Shown here piece after piece: positions 11,101-22,025 of a stretch of DNA of 64,000 nucleotides. This stretch comes from Telopea speciosissima (taxonomy: Eukaryota > Streptophyta > Magnoliopsida > Proteales > Proteaceae). The notes under the pieces were generated by a model, which was not told the origin of the DNA, did no database searches, and saw nothing but the letters and a program-made list of their open reading frames with translations. The stretch lies in the NCBI RefSeq assembly GCF_018873765.1, contig NC_057918.1:70097871-70161870 (forward strand), given 5' to 3'. Position numbers and translations under genes: made by a program. How positions within the stretch are numbered: the stretch's first letter is position 1; each line of letters starts with the position of its first letter.

Positions 11101-14100
11101 ACCTGAATCCGTTTGAGAACCCAAACCAAAATGAACCGGGTCCCAACCTTGTTCTGGTTTAGTAGGATATTTAGGATTTATTTTATTTGGGAAGGATATG
11201 TAACCTTTTATTTTGGGTAGCTATTAGACATGTAGGGAAATTTCCAATTTGAGTTTTATTGAGTTTCTATTTTTATTAGTCTAAGTTTTAGGTAGAAATT
11301 AGGAAATATATTTTAATTCTATTGCTGTTTTAGACTTCAATTAGGAAACTCTTAATTTCTTTTATATATATATGCTTGTAACCCAATTCGTTTGGCAGAT
11401 TGATAGAATGAATTAAAGTTTGAGTTTGGTTGAAGCCTGTGGGCTGGTGCGTTTGCAATTTCCCTTCCCTTCTTCTCTTCTTCTTCTGTGTGAACTCCCT
11501 CTCTCTCTCTTCCCAGCAATAGTCTCCCTTCCTCTTTTGTTTTATTCCAACAAGTATCGCAGCCACTCTTTCTTCCCATCCCTTCCTCTCTCATTTTATT
11601 CCAAAAAGTATTGCAGTCATGCACTCATGCTATACGGGTCCTACCCTCAGCCTCAAACTGTGAGGACTTGATTTGGCAGATAGGGATGATCTATATCCTA
11701 TAGTTGAGGTTCCTCTTGCCTTCCCTGTAGAGATTCGTTTAGAGAGCAACCAATACCTGCAACTACCGCTGGTTTTCTGTTTCAGAAGCTTGTAACTCGA
11801 CCGTCGCTTGGTCTTTGGAATTGATTGTTGTTGGATCAGTTCTGTAGGCCTGGGAGATTCTTGCTCTGGAATTTCATGGCTGTTTGAGTCCGATTTCAAG
11901 GCTGGATTCAATTTCCTATTCTGGTTCTACTGCCTACAACCCCTTTCAAGAGGTTGAAGACGATAGAGTATAGGCAACCCATGATACCCTCTCCTTTAAT
12001 CTCTCTTTATTCCTTGTTTCGAAATTACCTTCACTTTCTCTTTTATTTTAACTTCATTCCAAATCTGTCCTAAATCAATAAATCAAATACCTTTTGTTTC
12101 CTCCCTCTTGTCCCCACCCATTAGCCCCTTGAGATTCCATTTAATTACAGCCCCACTACTCACCCTTGATAACTTCAGATTATTTACCAAATTGCTATTG
12201 TTTTCCTTGTGCTTGGATTTTAATTCATTGGGTGGGCCAACAAGTGATCCAATAAGGATTAACCCAACCCGGATTGCACCAAATTGGTATCAGAGCAAAA
12301 CCTAGCTGGTGAATCTAACTCTCTTACTGGAGATCCGTCAACAAATTCAACTTATACAAGAGAAGCTCGACAAGAATCAGAGACAATGCAAGGATACTGA
12401 GCGACAATGCACGGAGACTCAACAACAATGCAGGGAAATCAAGAACCAATTAGTGGTCACAATGATCCATAGTTCGAGAACTCGCGAGATCTCGCCGAGT
12501 TTCTCGGTTTTTGGAAAAGCTGAGACGAGACTGCCTACGAGTCTCAAAAGTGCAATATCTCGGCGAGATCTCGCCTCTCGGTTGGATCTCGGTTTCGACC
12601 CATTATTTTAACCCACCTACCACTTAAATACCTTACCTAATTGGACAAAACTTGACATATCTCGGCGAGATCTCACATCTCGGGTCTAGATCTCGGGTTG
12701 ACCCAAAGTTGAGGCTTCGAGTTGAAAAAAAAAAATGCACCAACTCGGCCGAGATCTCGACTCGTCTCGGTTTTTCCAAGAGTCGAGTTGGTACCAAGAC
12801 CCGAGTTTTAGTACCTTGCAATGATCGTATGGACTCTTCTTTTGACAACTTGATATTCGTCGTTGAGCAAAGGGTGAAAGAGCCAGAAGACGAGCCACCA
12901 GTGATGGAAGATGAGATGGCGTTGATGGTTGCTGAAGATCAACTTGTGGAAGAGTATAAACCGGTTGCTCTCTTGAGTAAACCAATTGGTTTTATATTTC
13001 CAAGTCACTACTTCAACAATGAACTTCGCATCATGGATTTCATATCGTTTGATCGTGGTTTAATTGGTGATTTCATACAGTTAACGATGGATGTTGATTG
13101 TGTGGTTTTGATTCTCCCATTCTACAAATCTCGAGGTCGAGTTTTTCTCAACACCGGGGGAATTGTTGCAGGTGCACTCCCATGGGTCGACCTGAATCTG
13201 TTTGAGAACCCAAACCAAGATGAACCAGGTCCCAACCTTGTTCTGGTTTAGTAGGATATTTAGGATTTATTTTATTTGGGAAATATATGTAACCTTTTAT
13301 TTTGGGTAGCTAATAGACATGTAGGGAAATTTCCAATTTGAGTTTTATTTAGTTTCTATTTTTATTAGTCTAACTTTTAGGAAGTAATTAGGAAATAGAT
13401 TTTAATTCTACTGCTGTTTTAGACTTCAATTAGGAAACTTAATTTCTTTTTTATATATAATCTTATAACCCACCTCATTGGGCAGATTGATAGAATGAAT
13501 TGAAGTTTGAGTTTGGTTGAAGCTTGTAGGCTGGTGCGTGTGCGATTCTCCTTCCCTTTCTCTTCTTTTTCTGTGCGAACTCTCCCTTCTCCTAGTGAGA
13601 TTCCTCTCTCTCTCTCTCTCTCACTCTTTCTTCCCAGCGATACTCTCCCTTCCTCTCATTTTATTCCAACAAGCATTGCAGTCACGCCTACCCTCAGCCT
13701 CTGTTGGACTATGGGGAGATTGTTGGACAGTGGCTGGTGTTGTCATTGTTGTCAACACAATCAGTTGAGCAACACACTCACACAGATGGCATAGTGAGCA
13801 GAGGAATAGCATTTTCTTTGGTACCGGTGGCCGTATTGACATGTACAAGTGTTATGGAAGCGTTCTTGAAGGCTATGACAATGTACTGGTTAGTTGGATT
13901 CGTCAAACAAGTCAGACACGGGTTGGATAGTTTACTGAGGCTTCTGGGCATGTGTGGCAGTGTTCGGAGGTGTATGGTAGTGTTTTATGGTGTTTTGTGA
14001 TGTTTGATAGAGGTTGGAAGCAACAGGGTTTTGGTTCATGTCAGTTTCCGAAAGTGCATCATAGGAGCACGCTGAAGGGTAACCTTGGAGCCAATTTGGA

Positions 14101-17100
14101 ACATCCAATTGGTTGAATCTGAAAAGGTCATGAACTGGAGAATTGTAGTGTGATGAGTCTTCTTCGCAACGCAACTGGATTCATTGAATTTCAAGTTCGT
14201 ATGGAGAAGTTATGTTGATTTCCGTACAGTTGCAAGATTTGTAAGCAAATCTGGGCTGGCTGCAAGTTCGGAGGTGATACGGCACATATAGCACATATTC
14301 TGAGGTGTTTTGATGGTATTTGGACTTTTGATGATGTGTGTGGGCCCCACCAAAAGCGTAGGTGGCATGATGACATGGCTTTGATGTAGCATCAACGTGG
14401 CAAAATGATAGGCCACATCACTTTTTGAAGCAGTGGCAAGGCCACCTGGGCAGAGGAGGTGCAAAGCAGCAACAAAAGGCCACCATGGCTCGTGCATGGG
14501 CAGCACAAGGCCACGCACATGGGCGTCACAAGGCACACATGGCCTGGGCAGCAACAAGCCCACATAGTGGCATTGCACACAAAGGGCATAGGCAGCATGG
14601 CACTCGGCCATGGCATGCCTTTCACATCAGAGCAACTCAAGAGGGTTATTCCACATGTGGGCAGCACTATGCCCAGGCTACTCACAAGCAAATGAATAGG
14701 GCACAACGCAAGGCAGCAGCAAGGCCGCAGGCATGTGGCCTGAGCCCATGCGCTGGGCAGCTTGCTCACATAGGCCCCCGCGCATGGTGCCCATGCCGGG
14801 CCTGCCACATGGGCCTTGCACTTGGCGGGATTTCATAGACTTAGCCAAAATTTTGGCACTTTGTTTGAAGTGTATTTTGGAAGCATTTTGATCCAACAGA
14901 CATGAAATGTCCTTTATTTTGTAATTTACAAAAGTTGGAAACCCTTAAAAATAAACATAAAAATTCGGAGGGGTATCGAATCAAATAGTTGAAATTGGTG
15001 CAGGGGCCTGCTGGTTATTAAGAGAAGTTCTTCAATTTGAATTGAACGGCTCAGATTGAGCCATATTAGCTTTGATTCCAATCGAATGGATCGCGGCATG
15101 GGTGTGTGCTTTGGATTCTTGCGGCAATCATTTAATTGGTGGAGTGTAAAAGTGCTTCGATAAGCGCACAGCATGGAAGAGAGGGGTCTGATGAGATTCC
15201 ATTTGTCAGTTTTTAATGAGGCTGTGTACAGATTCTTAGATTAGTGCTACAGCAGCTTTAATGAAGCTTAAATGTACTCTTGATTTGATGGGTCGACAGT
15301 GTACCATGCACAGACCTCAAGATTCCTATTAAACGGATGTCAACTTTGATGTCAGATTTTTTTAAAAAGGTAAAAAGAGAAAAGAGATCTGACGGATCTC
15401 ATTAAAGGAACCAGAATCTTGGAGATCCGATGGCTCATATGGCAGCCAACAAGCTAGTGCGCAGATACATTTCACGACTTTAAGTAGTGGTGCTTTAAAT
15501 TGTCATGAGAAGCCCCCCAAAATTAGAGAATTGCCCTCCAATCTTTAAATGACCATAACTTGGTCATTTTAAGTCCAAATTTGATTATTCATATTGGGGA
15601 TTTTCCAGAATTCTGTGAAGAACATATTGGGATGCTTGGGAGAGCTCATGTGTGCCCAGAAATTCGGTTTTGAGAGGGTTCTTTATGCTCAATGCATTTG
15701 GATGCATGGAATCACTTGAAGATTGCATGGGTTCATCATTTTGGTGGTGTGCGAGCTTGGAGGAGCTTGTGATGGTGATTATTTGTAGAGATCTTCAAGT
15801 GGCTAGTCCACTTAGGTGAGTTTTCTTAACCCCTTTGTAGATCCTAAGTTGTTGAACATTGATGTATGCCTAGTGAATCATATTGGGGATTGAAGTGTTA
15901 TTTTTTTCACCATTTCATTTCATTGTAATGTTCTTGTGAGTTGGTGCTCACAAAGTGTTCGATAAAAAGCCTAGACAGACTTAGGTACTCATAGTAGGGG
16001 CTCTGAGTTATTGGGGTAGGTGCCCTTCGTCTTTGTACAATCAAGGACCGAAGCCATATCTGTTGTTGCAGTATTGGAGAGTATTTGTGCAAATACGAAA
16101 CCCAATATAGGTATTGCACCGTGGATGTAGGCTTATTGTCGAACCACTTATATTTGTGTGTTGTGGTTTGTTATTTGTACTTTGTGAAGTGTTGTGGTGT
16201 GTACAGAGTGGGTATGGTACTCCAGGTAGACCTAACCAATATTGGTGGAGGTGGGAGTACACACGAATTATAACTGGCCAATGGGGTGCCCAGCTAGTGG
16301 TGCTTACAGGTTACTTGAAGCAACTCTTGGCAGCCAGTGTGTGTGCAGTGATCAGTTGACAGCCAGTTGGGACTTGGTTTTTGGGAAAGAATTTTTGTGA
16401 CTACTGATTCACCCCCCTCTCAGTAGTGAAACCTAGTACAACAGCCTCAAACTGTGAGGACTTGATTCAGCAGATAGGGACGATCTATATCCTATAGTTG
16501 AGGTTCCTATTGCCTTCCCTGTAGAGATTCATTCAGAGAGCAACCAATACCTCCAACTTCCGCTGGTTTTCTGTTTCAGAAGCTTGTAACTCGACCGTCG
16601 CTTGATCTTTGGAATCGATTGTTGTTGGATCAGTTCTGTAGGCCTGGGCGATTCTTGCTCTGGAATATCATGGCTGTTTGAGTCCGATTGCAAGGCTGTA
16701 TTCATTTCCTATTCTGGTTCTACCACCTACAACCCCTTTCAAGATGTTGAAGACGATAGAGTATAGGCAACCCATGATACCTTCTCCTTTAACCTTTTTT
16801 TATTCCTCGTTTAAAAATTATCCTTCACTTTCTCTTTTATTTTAATTTCATTCCAAATCTATCCTAAATCAATAAATCAAATACCTTTTGTTTCCTCCCT
16901 CTTGTCCCCACTCATTAGCCCCTTGAGATTCTATTTAATTACAGCCCCACCACTCACCCTTGATAACTTCAGATTATTTACCAAATTGCTATTGCTTTCC
17001 TTGTGCTTGGATTTTAATTCATTGGGTGGGCCCACAAGCGATCCAACAAGAGTTAACCCAACCCGGATTGCACCAATTGGGATCACAATGCGTCTCCTCC

Positions 17101-20100
17101 ATTCATCTGGCATTTTCCTTGTGGTCGTAATATTATTAAACAGCTTAGTTAGGCATGATAAGCCACAGATTTCTAAGCTCTTCCATACTTATATTGGGAC
17201 CCCATCTGGGTCTGGTGCCTTGCCTACTTTCATCTTTCTTAAAGTTTTTTTTTTTTACTTCAAACGCCATAATTTTGCGAATATATCTATGACATGTGGT
17301 GTCTAGATAAGTAATGCAGTCTTCTGTGGCACTAGTACTTAGAATTTCTGCATTTAGTAGGCTGTGGAAGTACTCTTTCCATCTCTCTTTAATGTCCTCA
17401 TCTCTTAGCTTGACTTTTAATGTATCTAACATGGTTGAAATCTATACTCTTCCTTTCTCTCATTCTAGCTATCTTATAGATAGCTTTTTCCCCTTCCTTT
17501 GTGTTCAGATTGTTATAGAGAGTTCATATTATTTTTTTCTCCCTTGCTTTTCCCTACAATCTTCTTAGCTTCATTTTTCGCAAAATTATACCTTTTTAGA
17601 TTCCCTACCTCCTTAGTCTTTCGTGTCTTAAAACTAGTTTTCTTAGCCTTAATGGCTGCTTGAACCCTATCATCCCACGACCAAGTCTCCATAAGGGTGT
17701 GATGGTTTCCTTTCGATTCCCCTAGGACCTCTTTAGCAACCTTCTTAATACAAGTGTCATCTTGTTCCACATTGTTGTAGTGTCTCCGTCATAGTCTCAC
17801 TTTCTTTGTTTGACCACTTTATCAGTAATTAAATTCAAGGAGTCTCTTGTATTGAACCCCAAGGAACAGGCTTATTGTTGTATCCTAGGGTCTTTCCTCC
17901 ATCTCTCTTCAAGCATCTGACTCCCCTATTTGAGTCTTATGGCTCTTTTGCTTTTTTGTTTTTTCTTTTCCTCTCCCTCCTAATTTGAGGGCTACTGTTT
18001 TTCTTTCTTTCCTCTTTGGTAATGAATTTTTTTTATTCACCCAAAAAAAATAAAAAATCAAGGAGTCTCCTTTAAGCCCCACCACCATATCTTAGGTCAA
18101 GTAGGCTCCCCTTTCTTGCAATTCTGCGTAATAAGGCACAAATCCATGATTACCAGTCTATGTTGAGTGGTTAGGCTCTCCCCATTTATAACTTTACAGT
18201 CCTTACTAAACAATCTATCGGACCTTCTAGTTAGGAAGAAATTTATTTGGCTGATATGATGCCCACTTTTGTAGGTAACTAAATGCTCCTCTCTCTTATC
18301 ACGCCAAGAAGAGGAGGATATTATGTGCCGAAGTGGATCAGTTATGGAGCGCTCAACCAGCTAGGAGTAGGATCAGTAATTCCACCCCCTACTATCCGGA
18401 TACGATGACGAGCAAGTAAGTGTTCACAATGGATAAATCATATGCCACATTAAAATCTAAAATTGAGATCCCTCCTCATTCCTCTCTCCAAAGCCATAAC
18501 CTCCATGTACACCTCTATAGCCTCTACGGTCTCTCCCCACATGTCCATTCAGATCACCCCCTATAATAATATTTTTCTCCTTTATTAAGACCTTGCACTA
18601 ATCCATCCATGTGTTCCCAAATTTGTAACTTACTACTTTCATCCAATCCTACTTAGGGTGGGTAAGCGTTAATTATATTGACGACCTCTTTTTCGAACAC
18701 AAGCTTGATGGATATAATCATATCTCAAAATCTTTTAACGTCCACCACATCATTCTTTAGATCTTTATCCACTACTACGGCCACTCTACTTCTATTACTT
18801 TGATCTCCCGTATACCAAAGTTTAAACTCATCCAACTCCTTCACTTTTTTACCCTTCCATCTAGTCTCTTGAATACAAGCAATATTAATCCTTCTTCTCC
18901 TCGTAACATCTATCAACTCTAGACTCTTACCCGTTAAGGATCCAATGTTCGAAGAGCTAATCTAAGCCTTCGCTTTTGGACTAGCTTCTTTACCCGCACT
19001 TGTCTACGGTACGAGAACTCTTGCCTACTTGTCACCGCATCCGGGAACGCCCTTGCATAAGGTCGATAAGACATAGTAATAGTCTTAATACATTCATAAA
19101 ATAGGATCCATGCAAAAGGAGAATGGCTGGATATAATACGTTCTCGGCTGCCTACCTGATGCAACAAAAATATATATATGCAATAAAATATATAATAGAA
19201 TAGAAGAGCAAATCCTTCATCCATTTAATAGTCAACCTCAACACTTAAAATAGAAAGTATGATGGGATACATAAATGGCAGGAAACCTGCAGGAGAAGTC
19301 AGGTTTGTATGCATATGCTTTGCTTCTGTCATTTTGCCTTGCATTATGCAAGTGTTCTTCTGATTGATCTGAACATTACAAACTTTCCAATAATCTGTTA
19401 GCATTGCCAGCTTTGATTTATTATACTTCAACGGGCTCAGACACTCGGTTACAATGTTGATCTAAAAATTGTGAGAGATTTTTTTAGGGGAAAAAAAACG
19501 ATATTCAACCAACACCTCAAATTTAATATGTTGCTTATATCACTTTAATATTATTTTGATTGCCTGCTGAAGTGTCTATTATTCTCAGTCAAAAATGAAG
19601 ATGGGGAGACTACTTGTTTCAAATTACTTGGCAGATCTCTTTTGTAATGCCTTGCACTAAGAGGAACATCAGAAGGCTAAGAACCATATTTCCTTTAAAC
19701 TACACTTTATGCATTCCAGTCTACCCTGGTACTTGAAATTCTGAGTTGACGTCTACTGGAGGATAGCCTTGGAAAAACCTTCTGGTGCGCTGATATAATT
19801 GATCACATAAATTAGTTGGTATTAGGAACTCTTTCCCGCAATCTCTGGCTATCTATTGCTCCTCATAAGAGCTAAAGAGAGAACACCAAGAAGCATCATC
19901 TTTTCCAAAGTGGAGATTTCAGTTGAATGAATGATCAATGATGTATAACTTGTCCTTTAAGGTTGTCTATTTTAATGTTTGTGCATATATTTAGCAAGAA
20001 GTGAGAATATTCTGTTAGTCACAAATTCTTCTGTCACTACCCAAAGATTCGAACTAAGAGCACTACTGGGTCACATTCTTTCTTGCCTCAAAGTTGATTT

Positions 20101-22025
20101 TTTTGTTAGTTCACTCTTTTTTCATTGGAGTAAGAGCACATAGGGCCCCAGCTGAGAGGGAAAGAGCATAAAACATATGCTCTTATGAAAATATGAAACA
20201 TCTTCTCCTATTTGTTTGTGTGGATTTGGAACTGCGTCAGGTATTCAAATGATCATGTAGAAATGGATCGACATGATCCAGTTTAAAGGTACTAAAAGAG
20301 CTAGGGCAGGCCTAAAATGACCCTAGGAGAAGTGGTGAGGAAAGATATGCATAGTTTAGGTCTTCTTTCAAGTATGACGTCGAATAGAGACCGATTGGAG
20401 GGCAAGGATCCGTATAGTCGACCCCAGTTAGACTGTTTAAGTCTGAGTCGTAGTTGTTGTTGTTGTGTTCCTTTTCTTTTTTACTTTTATTTTTAATATT
20501 TTGTCTTAGCAAAGATCCATGTTGCCAACCCCATTTAGTTGGGATAAGGCTGAGTTGTTGTTGTTGCATGTAGAAATGGATCACTCATGAACTAGAATGT
20601 CAAAATTTGGCTACTAGTATTATGTAATGTGGTGCATAACTAGTTTATTTAATTGTTACCAGATTTTGGTTAAATATTTTATGTTTCTGGATGCTGAGTA
20701 TGGAGAAAGTTCACAGTGGCTGGCTTCAGTAAGTTACAAGAACTACTGTATCTAATCATATGCCATATTTAGTGGCTGTTTAGAATCAATAACATCTGGA
20801 TTTCACATTTGCCTGTTGAAATTGGAAGGAGCTGCATTTATTTCTTTTGAATTTATGAAGGCCCTTAGAAGGACAACTTGCATAGAACCTACGTGTTAAC
20901 AGCTGGAAGACTCTAGAAGACACTGTTTTAACCTGCAAGACTTATGTCACATACAACCCCATTCGATATGGATTTGTATTGGCATCAACCATCAATCCCT
21001 TCAAGAAATAATCCTGTGGTTTGCTTAAGAAAGGACCAAATTATAAAGAAGAAAAGGAGAGGACTTGAGACGGCACAGTGGAGTTGGATTACATAGATTT
21101 TGAAACACAATATTAATGTGCGACTCCAGCTTAGCAGTCAAAACGAGAAGTGAGATTGGGGTATTTTAGGAAGTTCACATTTATTTTCTTCTTAGGTGGC
21201 ATGACCAATAACTAACTTTGGGAATTAAGTAAATCTTTCCAAAATTAAAACTAATGAATGTAAAACAAATTTAAAACCTATTTATCTTGCAATTAATTTT
21301 CTTATCTAGTGGATCTAAAAAATTTCCCAAAAAATATTATCTAGTATGGGGCTAAAACATGTTATAACTTCTTTTTTCTTGTTATACATTATATGGTTTC
21401 AAAAGTTCCATGCAAGCAATCTAAAATGTAAATCTGCCTTGAAATTGCTTTACTGAATTTTGGTGACTACCTTTAATAACTTCTTCTCACAAAACTTTAT
21501 TAATTTTTTCTTCTTGTGCTCAATGAATATTGTTGCTAGTAACTAGACTTTCATGACTTCAATTGTGTCGGACTGTAATTTTGTAATGCTTGTGCTCAAT
21601 AGAAGAGAATGCCAGTTCCTACGTCTGATTTTCTTTCCTGTTTTCTTTAATTATCTCTGTATTTCAAGAATTTGAATTGATTTGTTCTTTTAATTCTGTT
21701 ATGGTGGTTAGGTCTACTTGATAATGTGCTTAGTGATTACTTGTGGGCGAAGGCCGTTCTTTTGACAACTACCACAGTGGCTACGGCTGGTCTCACGATT
21801 CAGGTTCCCTTGGCTGCTATTGTGGATTCACTAACCGGAAATGCTCCCCATCTCATGGATTACCTTGGAGCTGCAGCTGTCATGGTTGGGTTTGCTGGCA
21901 TTAACATTCCCTCTGATGCTTGCAGTAGTTCAGTGGATGCTAATCTAGAACAAGAGGATGAAAATGTTAGTACCGCTGACCATGCTTATAGTTTACCAAT
22001 CAGTAGGGATGCAGCTACTTCTTAA
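5138..22025 (+). CDS. EamA / SLC35F-like drug-metabolite transporter, multi-pass membrane protein
   Basis: I read three coding exons: 5138-5731, 5850-6267 and 21712-22025 (stop TAA). All junctions are GT-AG, phases match, and the product is 441 aa. The start gives [18 protein letters not shown], which is the usual N-terminus of plant homologues of the yeast vacuolar protein YML018C and human SLC35F5. Hydrophobic segments lie near residues 8-30 and 37-57. They are followed by a hydrophilic acidic loop (about 65-175), then the conserved run [10 protein letters not shown] / [17 protein letters not shown] across the first junction, and the EamA repeat with [20 protein letters not shown]. The last exon supplies the final helices ([30 protein letters not shown]). 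The family is expected to sit in an internal membrane; the substrate is unknown. Intron 2 is 15.4 kb and consists largely of nested transposons. The coding frame is unbroken, so the gene is probably functional if that intron is spliced. Confidence 0.93.
8899..10645. mobile_element. hAT-superfamily DNA transposon, degraded
   Basis: The ends are CATAGTACTATATCTCGC on the left and, on the opposite strand, CATGGTTCAAAATCTCGC on the right. The flanking 8-bp duplication CACTCGAT (8891-8898 and 10646-10653) is perfect, and this length is typical of hAT. The subterminal parts are full of palindromic 'cgagatat/atatctcg' words. It is inserted in the solo LTR 7870-10969. A 157-codon ORF remains (9448-9921), and an internal motif 'cgacaccgtgag/aagcc' is duplicated at about 9978 and 10137. 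Confidence 0.8.
9448..9921 (-). pseudogene. Transposon-borne ORF, probable C-terminal piece of a hAT-type transposase gene
   Basis: This 157-codon ORF lies wholly inside the hAT element. The N-terminal half is low in complexity, rich in Gly, Tyr, Ser and Gln (for example [15 protein letters not shown]), and then Pro/Ser-rich. The C-terminal half ([22 protein letters not shown]) is more ordered. Tyr/Gly/Ser-rich tails occur at the C-termini of several plant BED-finger hAT proteins, so I infer it is the last exon of the former transposase. No BED finger, catalytic domain or dimerisation domain is visible. A captured host fragment is the alternative. Confidence 0.45.
11075..12281 (+). repeat. 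5' LTR of the small retrotransposon
   Basis: It runs from TGATGCAGGTGCACTCCC to GGATTGCACCA and aligns along its length with 13164-13701 plus 16449-17075. A TATA-like 'tttatatatatatgc' lies at about 11360, near where transcription would start. Confidence 0.85.
12285..12296 (+). promoter_or_regulatory. Primer-binding site, complementary to initiator tRNA-Met
   Basis: TGGTATCAGAGC lies three bases after the 5' LTR. This is the standard primer-binding sequence of plant LTR retrotransposons that prime from initiator methionine tRNA. Confidence 0.85.
12468..12818. mobile_element. Short non-autonomous hAT element (MITE)
   Basis: It starts CATAGTTCGAGAACTCGC and ends, on the opposite strand, CAAGGTACTAAAACTCGG. 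The perfect 8-bp target duplication CAATGATC lies at 12460-12467 and 12819-12826. The interior repeats 'ctcggcgagatctcg' palindromes. It is inserted in the ORF of the LTR retrotransposon and belongs to the same family as 38946-40430. Confidence 0.85.
13149..13163 (+). promoter_or_regulatory. Polypurine tract of the small retrotransposon
   Basis: The sequence 'aacaccgggggaat' directly precedes the TG of the 3' LTR. A purine block here is where plus-strand synthesis is primed in LTR retrotransposons. Confidence 0.65.
13164..17075 (+). repeat. 3' LTR of the small retrotransposon, interrupted by a solo LTR
   Basis: The two parts, 13164-13701 and 16449-17075, align with the 5' LTR and together make about 1165 bp. 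The gap is filled by the solo LTR at 13702-16443. Several substitutions separate it from the 5' LTR, so the insertion is not recent. Confidence 0.85.
13702..16443 (+). mobile_element. Long solo LTR (2.7 kb), Copia-like end
   Basis: It begins TGTTGGAC and ends GTACAACA, so the termini are the inverted pair TGTTG/CAACA. The 5-bp duplication GCCTC flanks it (13697-13701 and 16444-16448). The 3' end carries 'ttcacccccctctcagtag', a feature often seen just before the end of long plant Copia LTRs. No primer-binding site or protein domain is found inside. The part at 14400-14830 is GC-rich with repeated 'gggcagc', 'ggccac' and 'gcatggg' words and yields spurious overlapping ORFs on both strands. Confidence 0.75.
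18725..18916 (-). pseudogene. LINE endonuclease fragment (RTE type)
   Basis: The translation contains [19 protein letters not shown] and later [15 protein letters not shown], matching the exonuclease-endonuclease-phosphatase domain of RTE LINEs. The QET motif includes the catalytic Glu. It is a decayed part of the LINE at 6760-19160. Confidence 0.8.
20270..20566 (+). mobile_element. 5'-truncated RTE LINE insertion with perfect 16-bp target duplication
   Basis: The segment ends with the RTE 3' signature 'ggataaggctgag' followed by (TTG)n. The flanks are identical, CATGTAGAAATGGATC, at 20254-20269 and 20567-20582. Only the last 300 bp of the LINE were copied. It is in the sense orientation within intron 2 of the transporter gene. 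Confidence 0.88.

Larger units (their letters stand above)
12309..13163 (+). pseudogene. Internal ORF of the small retrotransposon, coiled-coil plus acidic segment, broken
   Basis: Nearly the whole interior was once coding. The left part (12309-12467) encodes a Gln/Glu/Lys-rich heptad-like run with repeats such as [20 protein letters not shown], as expected for a coiled coil. The right part (12829-13163) encodes [18 protein letters not shown], an acidic stretch [16 protein letters not shown], and a hydrophobic C-terminal part ending at the polypurine tract (RVFLNTGG). A 351-bp hAT insertion separates them and the two halves are out of frame by one base. The first codon is GTG where an ATG would be expected. 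I recognise no gag or pol motif and the function is unknown. Confidence 0.6.
11075..17075 (+). mobile_element. Small non-autonomous LTR retrotransposon with nested insertions
   Basis: Two LTRs of about 1.2 kb (11075-12281; 13164-17075 with a 2.7 kb insertion) flank a short interior. A primer-binding site follows the 5' LTR and a purine-rich GGGGGAA precedes the 3' LTR. The flanks ATCGG (11070-11074) and ATTGG (17076-17080) fit a 5-bp target duplication with one change. Removing the element restores the surrounding LINE. The interior, about 520 bp without its hAT insert, has no gag, protease, integrase or reverse transcriptase, so it needed helper proteins. Confidence 0.85.
6760..19160 (-). 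mobile_element. RTE-type LINE, split by two later insertions
   Basis: The left end carries the common plant RTE 3' terminus ('caactaaatggggtcggct'). Reverse-transcriptase sequence follows on the minus strand, with a decayed catalytic motif [10 protein letters not shown] around 7446-7478. The element is interrupted at 7869/10975 and at 11074/17076. The LINE sequence reads across both gaps: '..cttaggtggg' continues as '..gtttcaataaccctctccc', and 'ttttgcatatcgg' continues as 'gatcacaatgcgtctcctcc'. Toward the right it encodes endonuclease sequence (18725-18916) and an upstream leader ([11 protein letters not shown] near 18940). Many stops and frameshifts show it is dead. It lies antisense to the host transporter gene. 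Confidence 0.85.

Noticed and set aside
12652..13251. 199-codon plus-strand ORF as a host gene
   Set aside because: It starts inside a hAT MITE and runs through the interior of an LTR retrotransposon into its LTR, so it is a chimera of element sequences.
14210..14838. Four overlapping ORFs of 72-138 codons on both strands
   Set aside because: They lie in a GC-rich word-repeat block inside a solo LTR, with no domain and no similarity between frames and known proteins.
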